A stretch of 64,000 bases of DNA. Source: Leptobrachium leishanense. Lineage: Eukaryota > Chordata > Amphibia > Anura > Megophryidae. Of the stretch, positions 1 to 10,355 are shown in pieces (positions within the stretch are counted from its first letter, which is position 1; each line of letters begins with the position of its first letter). The position numbers were made by a program, and so were the translations under genes. Location: positions 159,049,049-159,113,048 of the forward strand of contig CM019067.1 in assembly GCA_009667805.1 (NCBI GenBank), in the 5' to 3' direction. The notes below the pieces were generated by a model. It searched no databases. It had not been told where the DNA came from and saw only the letters and a program-made list of their open reading frames with translations.

Positions 1-335
1 TAAATCAAATTAGCAAGATATAAAATCAGTACCACAAATGCCCCGAGTGTCAGAATTCCTTGGGCAATTCTTTTTACAGTCACATAAACCCAATCCCTCC
101 CCACCGGAATTTCAAAAGTAAAGAACATTTCTGGATAATCAAGGGTGGGGGCCGGGCCCCTAAAAAGCACCCTGTGGGTATTCCCCGTTGGCGGGTGGTC
201 AGGACCTGTGCCCATCAAAACACCCACTTGTTGATCCTCTGTATTATCTGGGTTAGGATCATTTAGGTGCTCATGGCTGTGGTCTTTGTCAGCTTCAGCC
301 TCAGTGGGTTGGTCTCGTTGGTAACGACCTTCCAT
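1..335 (-). CDS. env: Envelope protein, N-terminal part (open at window edge)
   Basis: An ATG at 335-333 opens a frame that stays open for 111 codons to base 1. It overlaps the end of the integrase frame by 73 nt in another frame, as pol and env do in simple retroviruses. The first ~80 residues are hydrophilic and rich in Asp, Glu and His. A hydrophobic stretch follows (about residues 94-110, ending LILYLANLI), which would act as a long signal or signal-anchor. The frame has no stop within the window. Assignment as env rests on position, overlap and the hydrophobic leader; no SU or TM motif is inside the window. Confidence 0.6.
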   Translation of the reverse strand, partial: MEGRYQRDQPTEAEADKDHSHEHLNDPNPDNTEDQQVGVLMGTGPDHPPTGNTHRVLFRGPAPTLDYPEMFFTFEIPVGRDWVYVTVKRIAQGILTLGAFVVLILYLANLI

Positions 336-880
336 GTTGGTTCAGAACTGGCTGCGGCTGCTTTCACCCTGGAGTGATGTATCCACGGGACCACCTCGGC
401 AACCTTTACTGCTATAGGGGTTGATAACAGGACAAAATAAAAACCTTTCCATTTTGGACCTAGTGGATCATTTTTCCACTCTTTTACCCATACTGAGTCA
501 CCCGGACAATACTCATACAGTGAAGGATACAGAGAATACGGTATATTATCCCCCACCCAAATATTTAACTTCTGCATTGATTTACCCAGCATTACTACCT
601 GATCATTTAGTTTAATTTCTCCCAATGCCCGAAGGTCCCCCCTTAGTCCATTAATCAGAGGGGTTGGCCGTCCAAACATAAGTTCGTATGGACTTAGCTT
701 CAATTGGGGGGTTGGTCTGCACCTAATGTGCAAAAGGACTATCGGCAGCAAGTCCAACCAGCCTAGTGACGTCTCTTGGCACAGTTTGGACATCAAAGTC
801 TTTAGAGTACGGTTCATTCTTTCAACTTTTCCCGAACTTTGGGGCCTGTTCTCAGGTTGTTCTTGGCACATGTTACACAC
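263..880 (-). pseudogene. pol: Retroviral integrase, C-terminal half (A)
   Basis: The frame carries the hallmark PQSSGKVERMNRT, which holds the catalytic Glu of the DDE triad. It continues through the LSPYELMFGRP segment to the C-terminal DNA-binding domain (PGDSVWVKEW, then WIHHSRVKAAAA near the end). These match gammaretroviral integrase. The sequence upstream in the frame is not the expected core: the two catalytic Asp regions are missing, and the zinc-finger part (814-1266) lies immediately upstream in an overlapping frame. The stop at 263-265 is followed by the env frame. Inactive as an integrase. Confidence 0.9.
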
Positions 881-1266
881 TGCTGAGCTGTTGCTTTGCA
901 GATTGCTGACAATCCTGGTACGTAGAAATGTGGCTCCAACTGTTGCTCCATCATTTCTCTTCCTCCATGGGTACTTGCGTGAAGTGCTCTTACGATTTCA
1001 GGAGCCAGTGTTGCTGGTAGGACTATTAGTCCGTTCTCCATCTGGAACCATCCATCTTCTCCATACCCTCCGGGTTCGTCTGTCAGCCACTTCTTTTCTT
1101 TCTCTGAGTACACAGATGTCCATTCGCTCAGTGGCGCCGGTAGGAGTGCAGCCACCACTGGTTTTGGTTTGTATCGTGCCAATTCTCCATAATTTCCCCA
1201 GATAAATTCTCCTAGACTGTGCAGTATTCGTGTGATTCGTAGATTATTGTGAGAATTGATTGTCAA
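814..1266 (-). pseudogene. pol: Retroviral integrase, N-terminal HHCC zinc-binding domain (A)
   Basis: The HHCC pattern is visible: ALHASTHGG with two His, then CKATAQQCVTCAKNN with the paired Cys. This is the zinc-binding domain that sits before the integrase core in gamma-type retroviruses. The upstream residues resemble the RNase H-integrase linker. After the CCAKNN-like segment the frame drifts, and the next recognisable integrase piece (263-880) begins past the catalytic core, so roughly 90 residues carrying the DD part of DDE are deleted. Confidence 0.85.
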
Positions 1267-1442
1267 ATTTTCAAAACGTGACGCGAAATTTCAATTTTCT
1301 GCTCGTTCAGCTTCAGTTATTTCTTTGTCTTCCTCCTCCCCCACTATTTTCACGCCGAAGAATTTCAGCATCATCTTGTAGACTCTGCGCAGTCTTTGCT
1401 GAACTTCTGAGGTGTTAACCATTAGGCGTGTCTCTTGCGGAT

Positions 1443-2822
1443 TTAGGGGAGTAGAGTAGAAATTTCGGCCTTATGTTCGAGTGGAAAAAAAAACCATTGG
1501 ATATAATCATAATTGAGTTCTAACAGTTCATAATCATCTTGCCATTTGTTCAATATTATTTCAATGAACTCGCCGTGGGGTTCAAACTTTTTTTTTAAAT
1601 TCATATAGAACTCGTAATTTGGCATGGAAGATTGAGGCTCTTGCTTGCAGATCAGTACTTTAGCTTGAGCTTCTGCTTCTGTTGGTGGTGGCGGTTTTGC
1701 AGCTGCTTTTGCGGCCTGGTCCGCGCGTCTGTTACCTTTTGGAATTTCATCACGGCCTTTTTGATGGCCACGACAGTGCATGATGCTGACAGCACTTGGT
1801 TTCCACACTGCTTCCAGGAGGGCCGTGATTTCTGCAGCATATTTAATTTGTTGTCCTGAAGACGTGAGTAGGCCTCTTTCTTTGTAGAGTGCACCATGTG
1901 CATAGACTGTCATGAAGGCGTATTTGGAATCTGTATAGATATTTACTCTTTTGCCTTCAGAAATTTCAAGGGCTCTGGTTAAAGCTGTTATTTCAGCTAG
2001 TTGTGCAGATGTATGGCCTGGCAGTGGCTTTGCTTCAATAATTTCTTCTGTTGAGACTACTGCATAGCCGGAGACTTTCTTCCCATCATCCATGTAGCTG
2101 CTACCATCAGTGAACAGCTGTAGATCGTATTTGTCTAGGGGTACGTCCTTCAAATCTGGCCTGCTACTGAACACTTCTTCCATTACTTGGAGGCATTCAT
2201 GATTTGGATCCTCTTCACAGTCAGGCAGTAGAGTAGCAGGGTTTAAGGTAGCGATGAGGTCCAAATGAACCCGTGGATTTTCACACATCATGGCTTGGTA
2301 CTTCGTCATCCGGCTGTTGCTGAACCAGTAACCTCCTTTGACATCCAGCAGGGCCTTGACAGCATGGGGCACCTTGACATAAAGAACTTGTCCAAGGGTC
2401 AGCTTGTCTGCTTCTGCTATCAGCATTGCGGTGGCAGCCACTGCTTTCAGGCATGGGGGTAGGCCGCAGACCACAGGGTCGAGTTGCTTGGAGAGGTAGG
2501 CCACAGGCCTCAGCCACGAGCCAAAGGTCTGGACCAATACTCCTGTTGCTGTTTGGTTATGTTCATGTACGAACAGCTGGAAAGGCTTGCTATGATCTGG
2601 CAGACCCAGCGCAGGAGCTTCCATCAGCAGAGTCTTTAATTTCAGGAACGCTGCTGTTTGCTCGTCTTCCCAATGAAAGGGGTCTAATTCTCTTTCCTTG
2701 GTTGCTTGATGAAGCGGCTTGGCAATTTCTGCGAAGTTGGGGATCCACAGGCGGCAGAAGCCTGCAGCTCCCAGGAATTCACGGACTTGTCTCCTGGTCT
2801 TTAGTTGGGGTATGCGGCACAT
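1443..2822 (-). pseudogene. pol: Retroviral RT thumb/connection and RNase H (A)
   Basis: This 459-codon frame begins in the RT thumb (FLGAAGFCRLWIPNFAEIAKPL), runs through the connection domain (LRPVAYLSKQLDPVVCGLPPCL) and contains an RNase H domain with FTDGSS, the TDSKYAF aspartate and the HCRGHQKG histidine loop. These are the usual catalytic residues of gammaretroviral RNase H. Recognisable RT sequence continues upstream to about 2920, behind a frameshift in an A-run. It is one of the best preserved parts of the provirus. The palm domain is not in this frame. Confidence 0.92.
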
Positions 2823-3009
2823 TGCTTCTTTCCTTTCTGCCCCTAGTGTACATTTGGTACCTGTTAACTGGAAGCCCAGGTATTTTACACTCTGTTTACA
2901 TATTTGTGCTTTCTTTTTTTAGACACTCTGTAACCTGTTTGGCTTAGCAGATGTAGCAAAACTTTTGTGACAGATAAACAGTCTTTTTCTGTGGGGGAAA
3001 CCAGTGTAA

Positions 3010-3315
3010 TTAATCAACATACTGTAGCGTGGAAGGACAAGAGGTCCTGGCTGAGCGCGCATCCATTGTAGATACCTCCCACTGAAAAATAAAAAAAAAT
3101 AAAAAAAGGTTGTCTTGCTGGAACAATGGTGTGTTCCACGGTGACACGCAGAATTTCAATATACCGTAGTCTTTAAATCTCTGCAAATGTATTTGTATAT
3201 TCTGCTTGGCTTTCTTTGGGATATAATATTGTCTTAGAGCCACCGGTATTGCGCCGGACTTTAATTCAACTAATCTGGGCGGGTTGTCCTCCGCCCCCCA
3301 CCTCAGGAATTCCAA
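3010..3315 (-). pseudogene. pol: Retroviral RT N-terminus with deleted palm (A)
   Basis: The frame begins with NPPRLVELKSGAIPVALRQ and continues to GILKFCVSPWNTPLFQQ, the conserved start of gammaretroviral RT fingers. It then loses homology in an A/T-rich stretch (about 3085-3110) and resumes right at a TLQYVD fragment of the YVDD active site before a stop. Around 120 residues of fingers and palm between these points are gone. No protease is seen upstream. Confidence 0.85.
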
Positions 3316-4585
3316 GGAGTAGTGCGTGCGGATCCAGCGTGGCAGACAGAGTAGATGCCGTGCGCCATTCTTCCTCCTTTGACATAACTACTGCGATTTT
3401 CACAGATTGGGGGTTGTGCGGGCTGGCTGGATTATACTACCGAACAAAACTGCCACTCTCCGGCAGGTTTAATTGAACGTGACCCCCGGGAGAAAAAAAA
3501 AAAATAATAATAATTTGGGCTTGCAATTTGCAAAAAAAAAATATCCCGCCCCAGGAGCTGGATGGGACATTCGGGCATATACATATACACATTGTGTAAA
3601 TAATATTCTCAGAAATATTTTCCCATAGCCCAAAACAGACTCTTAATACTACATCGAAAAAAAAACAATAAAAATAAATCATTCCATCAAAAATCAAACA
3701 AAAACATACCTTGTAAAAACAGTAAAGAAAAATTACTTTAATTATTTCTCGAATTAATTTTCTAACCGTTTCATATATTTCAATTTAATTTGTTAATAAA
3801 TTTTTATATTTTAGTAGGCAATATTGTATACTATTACATACTTATTATTATTTATATGCAATAATATAAAAAACCAGGACTCCTTTTTCTTTTCTTTTCT
3901 ATTTAATTCTAGCTCTGAACAAAACTTAAACTTTCGGAATAATATCAACACAAAATATAAACATATATCTTGCACTCAACCGACTTCAGACAAATATTCT
4001 ATTGTAACACACACTAAAATTAGCTAAACATAGTACGCTGCACAAGTACACAAAGGGTTATTCTTTCCACCTTTCAGAGAGCAAAGAAAAACAAACTGCT
4101 CCCTCCTCATCCCCCTCTTAAACAGTCTGTCAGAAAGGAGGGGGCCTATTACACCAGAGACGACGCTCAATCTCAACTTTTAATTGAACAGTTTAATGAT
4201 CAATTAAAAACACAATCGGACAAAATCAGTCTGAACCACACATATAAACTATACAGCACCGCAACTATCTCACTCCGTAAAATATTAATTAATTTATATA
4301 TGCTCCCATCGGGCATCTCAATCTTTTCTGGTGGAGCCTCTCTATCTCCTCCACCCGATACACCCTGCTCTTCTTCCTCAGCCATACGGGACGGGACGGA
4401 GCGGAGGGAGCTGACCGAGACATAGCAGCTGCCCGCCCCCCTTTTCCGCCCGCGCAACAGCGGCATTCAGAGCTTCCCTAGCTGCCCCATAACATAATAG
4501 ATAGGACGGGGGTAAAACATTTATTTTCTTCCAGTTGTTCTACTAACACCTCTCTCTCTCTCTATTATTTTGGGGGTCCTGTTTC
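3316..4585. other. AT-rich internal region of retrovirus A, no recognisable gag capsid or protease
   Basis: This is where capsid, nucleocapsid and protease would lie. About 3480-4030 is low-complexity A/T-rich sequence with poly-A and poly-T runs. A short minus-strand frame at 4200-4466 is acidic (EEEEQGVSGGG), but I do not recognise a capsid motif, zinc knuckle or DSGA protease motif. The simplest reading is deletion plus replacement or decay of gag-pro. Confidence 0.5.
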
Positions 4586-4915
4586 TTATTTCTCCCCGCT
4601 ATCATTTATAAAATGACTCTTGTTTTTAATACAATATCTCCATATATCTATATACGGGTATTCTTCAGGATGTCCGTACTGCTCTGTAACTTGGGAGTGT
4701 ACCTTCTGCACCAACTCCGGGTCCATTGACCCCTGCTCTGGCCATCCTGGGACTAACATCGGCCACACAACTGTACACATTATTTTTAATTTCTCTTTTG
4801 TCAATTCTACACCATAGTCATGCGTTTTATATAATGCATCGAAATTTCGCACCATATACTCTAGGGGCGTCTCCCCCTCCTTTATCCTCTTGGGCTTTGA
4901 TGACCCGTTACCCAT
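4586..4915 (-). pseudogene. gag: Gag matrix N-terminus (A)
   Basis: The start is placed at 4915 because the residues after it are MGNGSSKP, a consensus myristoylation signal for retroviral matrix. The ~100 residues after it include repeated Trp-Pro features (VVWPMLVPGWPEQG, DIWRYC), as in gammaretroviral matrix domains. The frame then stops. The p12-like region, capsid and nucleocapsid are missing downstream. It lies ~1.1 kb after the primer site, a long but normal leader distance for this group. Function in the live virus: membrane targeting of Gag. Confidence 0.8.
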
Positions 4916-6015
4916 TGTCACTCCTGAAAACAATACTTTTTGCGATACAAATATCTTATTTCAACAACAGTTAAAATCTACAGTCTGATACTTCAGTCAA
5001 CAATTTATCCGCATCCACATACGCTTCCCCCTTCAGTAGCCGACTGCAGTCGCCTGAGCCGAAACCGTACGTCCAGGGTCAAATCTCGTATTTGCTTCCT
5101 CGTGGAGCGAGTAGGCGCACGTTCACTCACAGCACTCGAGTCAATTCATTCACAACACATTCCGTATCAGATACTTTCATCACAGAACAAAACATAGGCA
5201 CTTCTACTCTTTCTACTAGCCAAGGGTACTTATCCCCTTCTTTGTGGCTCCTTATACCCCGTAATTTGAACTCTAACTCTTGACTGCTTGTGGCTATGTG
5301 CACCCCGTTCCTTGTCTATACTTCCGCCTGCAATTCCAATCTGCCTTATGGATAATCTACCCACTCAGCACCACTATCTCTGCAGCTATCGCTGGCTTTA
5401 CTATAAGCCCTTTTCACTATACGGCGTACACACTAGGCACTGACTCAGGCTCTTAGCCCAGTCACAGAAAAAAAATCCCTCCTCCTTTCCCTTTTACCCA
5501 CGTGGCGAAGCTCTATTTACAAACACTGAACTATGCAACTCCACGCAGCTACCTTCTCCCTCTCATACAGAACTACCCTTTGATTGGCATTCAATTCCCC
5601 CGAATCCAGACGCCCGCTAGCCACTCTGGCTCCTTAGCAATGTCAGCGCTACCAGCGGCGGGCTAGATATGCCAATAGGATGGTGGCCATCGCATCCTCT
5701 TATCCGTCTATCGCAGTCGGACGTTTCCCTTAGATACCGGTATTTCCTTTAGACATACAAAACATAGAAGACACGTTACCTATCGCCGGCGCTGCTTGCT
5801 GTTTCCTCAGACTCGTTGGTGTCCCAGTTTTCCCGGGTCAGGGGGGTCTGTTTGGGACGAGATGAGGTCCACTGTACAGGAAATCCTGCTTGGCGCCTGC
5901 AGATGTCAGCTCACCTTCAACGGACGCCCCCAACCATCGGGATTCTGGCACTGCTGCAGTCAAGCGCCGCACTGTGTTCAGCAGCCGTTGCCTGTGTCTT
6001 GGCAAAAGGCCCGTT
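4916..6015 (-). other. Retroviral leader (5' untranslated region) of A
   Basis: Sequence between the primer site and the gag start. It holds no significant frame on the minus strand. A segment at 5870-5960 is similar to 63215-63310 in retrovirus B, which supports a leader role for both. A GTAACG near 5780 (minus) could be the env splice donor, but this is inference. Confidence 0.6.
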
Positions 6016-6033
6016 ATCCCGGACGAGCCCCCA
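6016..6033 (-). promoter_or_regulatory. Primer binding site for tRNA-Pro
   Basis: On the minus strand the 18 bases read TGGGGGCTCGTCCGGGAT, the classic proline-tRNA primer site of gammaretroviruses. It sits 5 bases inside the end of the 5' LTR. The match is perfect, which suggests a fairly recent element in spite of its deletions. Confidence 0.95.
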
Positions 6034-6038
6034 GAAAA

Positions 6039-6710
6039 TGTAGCCGGAGTCAGACAGGTTCACTTTCAGAACGGCGCCGGACCAGACACAAGCAAGGATT
6101 GTCCAAACACGAGTCTCTTCAGGAAAGGCAAGAGTTTATTGTGTCGTCACACAAGTGCTCACACAGGATTGAATCGCTTAGAGTGAGCCCCGATTACACA
6201 GAGACATGAGGTTTTATGCCCCAAATACATAATTAGGTACATCCCCATTAGCCCACCTCCCTATGACACTCTATTCCACCCCACGTGGGTTAATACCTCC
6301 CATCATTAATTCGAACACAAAGAACATTCCACATATAACTATAAATTGATACACTTCTCGTTAGTTTGACAGTCTGTGATTTGTTTGTGCTGTCTTTCTC
6401 CGGGCAGTGCCTCCCTCCCTATCGGCTATGTTTATTCAGATGGCCTGGGGCCCGGTCTTCTATACTCCTTCGTCTTTCCACGGGCCCAACGACCTTGGAA
6501 TATCTACTTCTCCATGCCAGAAACAGCAAAGATCTTTCATAAGGCTTTAATTGCTTTTCTGCTAATCTAAACGCATTCCTAAGTTTCTACGTATACCTCA
6601 TTCTAGTCTCAGCTACAAACCTGTCTACTTATATACAAGTGAACCAATATTCTGAACAAGATGGCCGCCTGTGTACAATGGCGGCCGTCTTCCAGCCTAT
6701 TTCCACTTCA
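6039..6710 (-). repeat. 5' LTR of retrovirus A
   Basis: The left boundary is the TG at 6039 (read as ...CA on the minus strand), next to the primer site. On the minus strand a TATA-like CATAAAA lies at 6211-6218, followed by an AATAAA signal at 6135-6140, giving the U3-R-U5 order. The right boundary is set at the CA at 6709-6710 (minus TGAAGTGG...), but without the 3' LTR in view this end is uncertain. Confidence 0.75.
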
Positions 6711-7805
6711 ATATGTTTATTTAAAATATGGAACGCATAGTGTAATTTTGTGCATAGATTGCTATACTCTGATAAAAAAGGTTGAGAAAGTAATATCTGT
6801 TAAATGTAATGACCAGAAGTTTTTAATTTATACACGTATCCTTTACTGGAATATTATTAACCTCTGCATACAGAATGCCCAACTTCAGTTTCTACCATAC
6901 GTGAAACACAAAACAGAAAAACAAATAATAGTACAACACTTTTATTAGAGCGTGCAGTGGGTGTTAACTAAAAGTATTCTTCCTCTCACGTGTTGCAGAG
7001 CCTGAAAGCATGCTGGCTCTGTATAGAGGAAACGTGCCAACTTCTATGGGGTGACACCGCCAGTTGCTGAAGGTTCTCTCCATAGAAATGTAGAGAGTAG
7101 GATAATAAATAGAATAAAACGATCTCTTCTATTGGCATTTAAAGGAAAATGCTCAAGACCCAAAAGGTATGAGTCAGAGGTATAAAATGAGCAGTACACC
7201 CTAATATAGATTTAAAACCTCCAAAGTAGCCTCTGCCAGTGATAGATAGCATGGTCAAGGAAAACCTTATCTATAGGGCATGTAAATAATAAAGAAAAAA
7301 TATAAACAATGTCCATATAAATCCGACCTGTTGCCATTCTCACAAAGGGGTTAAAAGTCAAGGGTGGACACATGTTTTGCCAAGACCTATCTTGGCATCC
7401 TCAGTCCTGCGTTGATGGTCCTGCCAAGATGCTTTTAAATATTCTTTCTGATCCTTTGCCCCATATAATTGGTGCTGTGTCATGTGACTTCTGGCTTCAT
7501 GATGACGTCTTCAAAGTGACTCAAGAGAGGAGTCCCAATATGGCTGCCGAATCAGTGGGAGTGAGTCCTAACATGGCCGCTGGCTCGGTGCATTCCCTTG
7601 TGATTCTTGAGTGATGTAATAGGCACGACAGGGATCTGAGTTGTTTGCCTATGATTACCATTCCAGCTCCTACTTATCAGTTAGCAGTGTAGAAATTTAT
7701 AAAAGGAGGAACAGACCCCACTATACCTGACGTTGTGGCCTAAAGACCTTAAATCAATCCAGCATTGATACTCCGCTTGAGAGTCCTGCGTTTTATATTT
7801 TATTA
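6711..7805. other. Unassigned intergenic sequence
   Basis: No convincing gene. About 7350-7600 contains a line (gttttgccaagacctatcttgg... then a cctcag) that resembles the 3' ends of Penelope-like elements, but no coding domain supports it. Short plus-strand frames here do not look like proteins. Confidence 0.4.
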
Positions 7806-8170
7806 ATATGGAGTTGGTCCCCCGTTTGCAGCTATAACAGCTTCCACCCTTGTGGGAAAGATTTTTGCAAGAGGTTTATGTTTCTGTGGCAATCTTTGCA
7901 AATTAATTCAGAATGACTTGCTATGTTGAAGCATTGAGATTTCCCCTCACCGGACGTAAGGAGCCTAGCTCATCCCCTGTAAAACAGACCTTTACCACTA
8001 CCTCTTCTCCACCAAACGTTACAGTTGCCACCATGCATTCAGACAGGTAACGTTCTCATTCGCCAATCCCGGACCCCAGACTCGTCCATCAGAATGATAA
8101 ACAGATGTGTGATTTATACCTCCATAGAACGGGCACTATTCTGTGCCCTTCACTAAAATGGGGAAAACCT
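7806..8170 (-). mobile_element. Tc1/mariner relic (internally deleted)
   Basis: The text at 7808-7870 (ggagttggtccccc...gcagctataacagcttcc) and at 8005-8120 (ctccaccaaacgttacagttg, then gactcgtccatcagaatg) matches, with many changes, the corresponding blocks of the better preserved Tc1 element at 40192-41368. The middle of the transposase is deleted. No complete terminal repeat is seen. Confidence 0.7.
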
Positions 8171-8330
8171 GCATTTGTTTCAGCAGCCTGGCCCATAACG
8201 CAACACTGTCCTCCTGGATACTAACAGCCAGGGGCGGATCCAGAGACTAGTCTCGGGAGGGGCACTTACAGAAAATAAGGTGTTTTAGCAGAGAGCCCGA
8301 CTCACGAGAATTTACAGAGGGCCCGGCTCA

Positions 8331-8527
8331 CAGGAGCTTACAATCTAGAGGAGCAGAGGGCCCGGCTCACAGGAGCTTACAATCTAGAGGAGCAGAGGGC
8401 ACCCAGGAGCTTACAATCTAGAGGAGCAGAGGACACCCAGGAGCTTACAATCTAGAGGAGCAGAGGGCACCCCGGATTTTACAATCTAGAGGAGCAGAGG
8501 GCACCCCGGATTTTACAATCTAGAGGA
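8331..8527. repeat. ~40-bp tandem repeat inside the hAT
   Basis: About five copies of a unit containing gagcttacaatctagaggag, with small internal deletions. Confidence 0.9.
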
Positions 8528-8545
8528 GCAGAGAGCCCCCAGCTC

Positions 8546-9028
8546 ACACATGGATTTGCCCCCAGCTCAAGGATTTGCCCAGCTCATGGATTTGCCCCCA
8601 GGTCATGGATTTGCCCAGAGGTCATGGATTTGCCCAGAGGTCATGGATTTGCCCCCAGGTCATGGATTTGCCCAGCTCATGGATTTGCCCAGCTCATGGA
8701 TTTGCCCCCAGGTCATGGATTTGCCCAGCACATGGATTTGCCCAGCTCATGGATTTGCCCAGCTCATGGATTTGCCCCCAGGTCATGGATTTGCCCAGCT
8801 CATGTATTTGCCCAGCTCATGTATTTGCCCCAGCACATGGATTTGCCCCAGCTCATGGATTTGCCCCAGCTCATGGATATGCCCCAGCTCATGGATATGC
8901 CCCAGCTCATGTATTTGCCCCCAGCTCACACATGGATTTGCCCCCAGCTCATGGATTTGCCCCCAGGTCACACATGGATTTGCCCCCAGCTCATGGATTT
9001 GCCCCAGCTCTCACCTGGATTGTTGCCC
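8546..9028. repeat. Minisatellite, core AGCTCATGGATTTGCCCC
   Basis: About 25 head-to-tail units of 18-21 bp with variants (ggtcatgg, agcacatgg, atggatatg). Open frames through it on both strands are repeat artefacts. The same core recurs in the foldback arms and in the second hAT. Confidence 0.95.
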
Positions 9029-9039
9029 CAGCTCCGGCA

Positions 9040-9301
9040 GGGGGTTGAGGGACCCAGATGCCGGGCAGCGCGGGAGCGCCTGCCCGATCTTGAACAGTCC
9101 GTCCTGTGAAGTGGATGCGGCTGCGTGCGTGCGCAGCCGGTCACGCGGTCCGGCCAGTCAGGTGGTACAGAGACTCAGTACCACCTGATTAGCCGGACCA
9201 CGTGACCGGCTGCGCACGCACACAGCCGCATCCACAGGACGGACTGTTCAAGACCGGGCAGGCGCTCTCGCGCTGCCCTGCATCTGGGTCCCTCAACCCC
9301 C
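9040..9301. repeat. 262-bp imperfect palindrome in the hAT
   Basis: The left arm from gggggttgaggga pairs with the right arm ending tccctcaaccccc. The arms are about 125-129 bp with a loop of ~9 bp (9169-9177). Differences are a few substitutions and a short indel near 9112. Confidence 0.93.
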
Positions 9302-9569
9302 GGGCCAAATCTCGGGGGGGGGGCAATTGCCCCGTTGCCCCCCCCTGGATCCGCCCCTGCTAACAGCAGCACTATTGCAACGCCACAAGTATAACCTCTG
9401 AGTCCATAGGAGGGTTGTGCTGCCGGGCTGCATGACTGCACAATCATTTTTTTATTTTTTTTTGGGAGTGGGGGGGGGTCAGCTGGCGCTATCAGTTAGC
9501 ACAGCTTCAGGCTGTGGTTAACTTTTTAGTTACCACAGCGGTGCGTAAATCAGTGTTAGGATAGGTATG

Positions 9570-9742
9570 GTATAATCTAATTAGCAAAAATCAGCATGGT
9601 TTTATAAAACACAAATCATGTCAGGCTTACCTAATTGCATTCTATGAAGAAGTAGAAGTATAGATCAGGGGGTCGCAGTAGATGTGATTTACTTGGATTT
9701 TGCCAAATCTTTTGACACAGTTCCACACCAGAGGTTACTATT
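9570..9742 (+). mobile_element. CR1 LINE, RT fragment 1 of 3
   Basis: Plus-strand translation gives the CR1 RT block around KNQHGFIKHKSCQ and an LDFAK-like segment. It is interrupted at 9743 by a solo LTR and resumes at 10356 with continuous homology. It corresponds to 56560-57700 of the minus-strand CR1 later in the window. Confidence 0.85.
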
Positions 9743-10355
9743 TGTCACGAGCCTGGCCTAGCATATGTGCAGAAGTGTGGGTGTGAGCCCAAGATGCAGT
9801 AGTTATAGCAGAAGGCAGGATACAGGGTAACAGGGTTTATTTGTGAATACAAATAAACAGACAACAGACTAGGAATAAAAACAATGGATACAGATAACAT
9901 ATAAATCAGGCGCGGGTACAAAATAGGAATAGGCAATAGAGTAGTCAAGATTTAGCAGAGATCTGGTACACGGGTATATCAATCATTGAATAGCAGAGGG
10001 TACAGGGGGCAATGGCGGATACCGGTAAAGAATGTCCAGAAATAGCAGAGAGTGTGCAGGAAGGTCTATGAATCAAGAGCAGGAGGGGTTCCAGGCAAGG
10101 ATCTATGGAAGGCAGGTCTGCACTAGCTAAGCTAGGAACTTCAATGAGGAAGCGTGGGATCAGGGGTGTAGCTTCCTCATAAGCAGGTTTAATTAGGGAG
10201 AATGAAGGGCAGGTGTGGTTCCATGTCCATTATGCAAAGTATAGTCCAGGAAAGCATAAGGAGGAAAAAGTCCCGGAACCTGCATATCAATGCAAAACAG
10301 GGCAAAAGGAGAACAAAAGAGGGCGCCAGGGGGTCTGGTGCTTCGGACCGTGACA
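9743..10355. mobile_element. Solo LTR in the CR1
   Basis: It begins TGTCACGAG and ends CGTGACA, with a perfect 5-bp TSD ctatt (9738-9742 and 10356-10360). At 613 bp with no internal region, it is the product of LTR-LTR recombination of a gypsy-type element. It splits the CR1 RT frame. Confidence 0.92.

Larger units (their letters stand above)
1..6710 (-). mobile_element. Endogenous retrovirus A (gamma/epsilon type), defective, truncated by window edge
   Basis: Read on the minus strand, the order is 5' LTR (6710-6039), primer site, ~1.1-kb leader, gag matrix start, an RT fragment, RNase H, integrase and the start of env at base 1. The 3' LTR lies outside the window. RT, RNase H and integrase sequences are of the gammaretrovirus-like kind. 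Most of gag, protease, the RT palm and the integrase catalytic core are absent, so it cannot be autonomous. Retroviral identity is secure; the exact genus is inferred. Confidence 0.93.
8229..9359. mobile_element. Non-autonomous hAT transposon carrying a minisatellite
   Basis: Terminal inverted repeats are perfect over 15 bp: CAGGGGCGGATCCAG at 8229-8243 and its complement at 9345-9359. The element is flanked by a perfect 8-bp TSD, ctaacagc (8221-8228 and 9360-9367). The CA...TG termini and 8-bp TSD define the hAT superfamily. No transposase is encoded. The interior is a ~40-bp tandem repeat, an 18-20-bp minisatellite and a 262-bp palindrome. Confidence 0.95.

Noticed and set aside
2426..2947. 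173-codon plus-strand frame
   Set aside because: Antisense shadow of retroviral RNase H.
4200..4466. 88-codon acidic frame as a separate gene
   Set aside because: Lies inside the deleted gag region of retrovirus A with no homology I can name; kept only as part of that region.
7372..7614. 80-codon plus-strand frame
   Set aside because: No recognisable domain, contains simple repeated phrases and lies in unassigned repeat-like DNA.
8546..9028. CRISPR-like array
   Set aside because: Units are contiguous without unique spacers, and this is a eukaryotic genome.
8550..9188. Long open frames with a repeated MDLP/WICP/HGFA peptide
   Set aside because: They follow from a minisatellite whose unit lacks stops in several frames and on both strands; no start context or domain.
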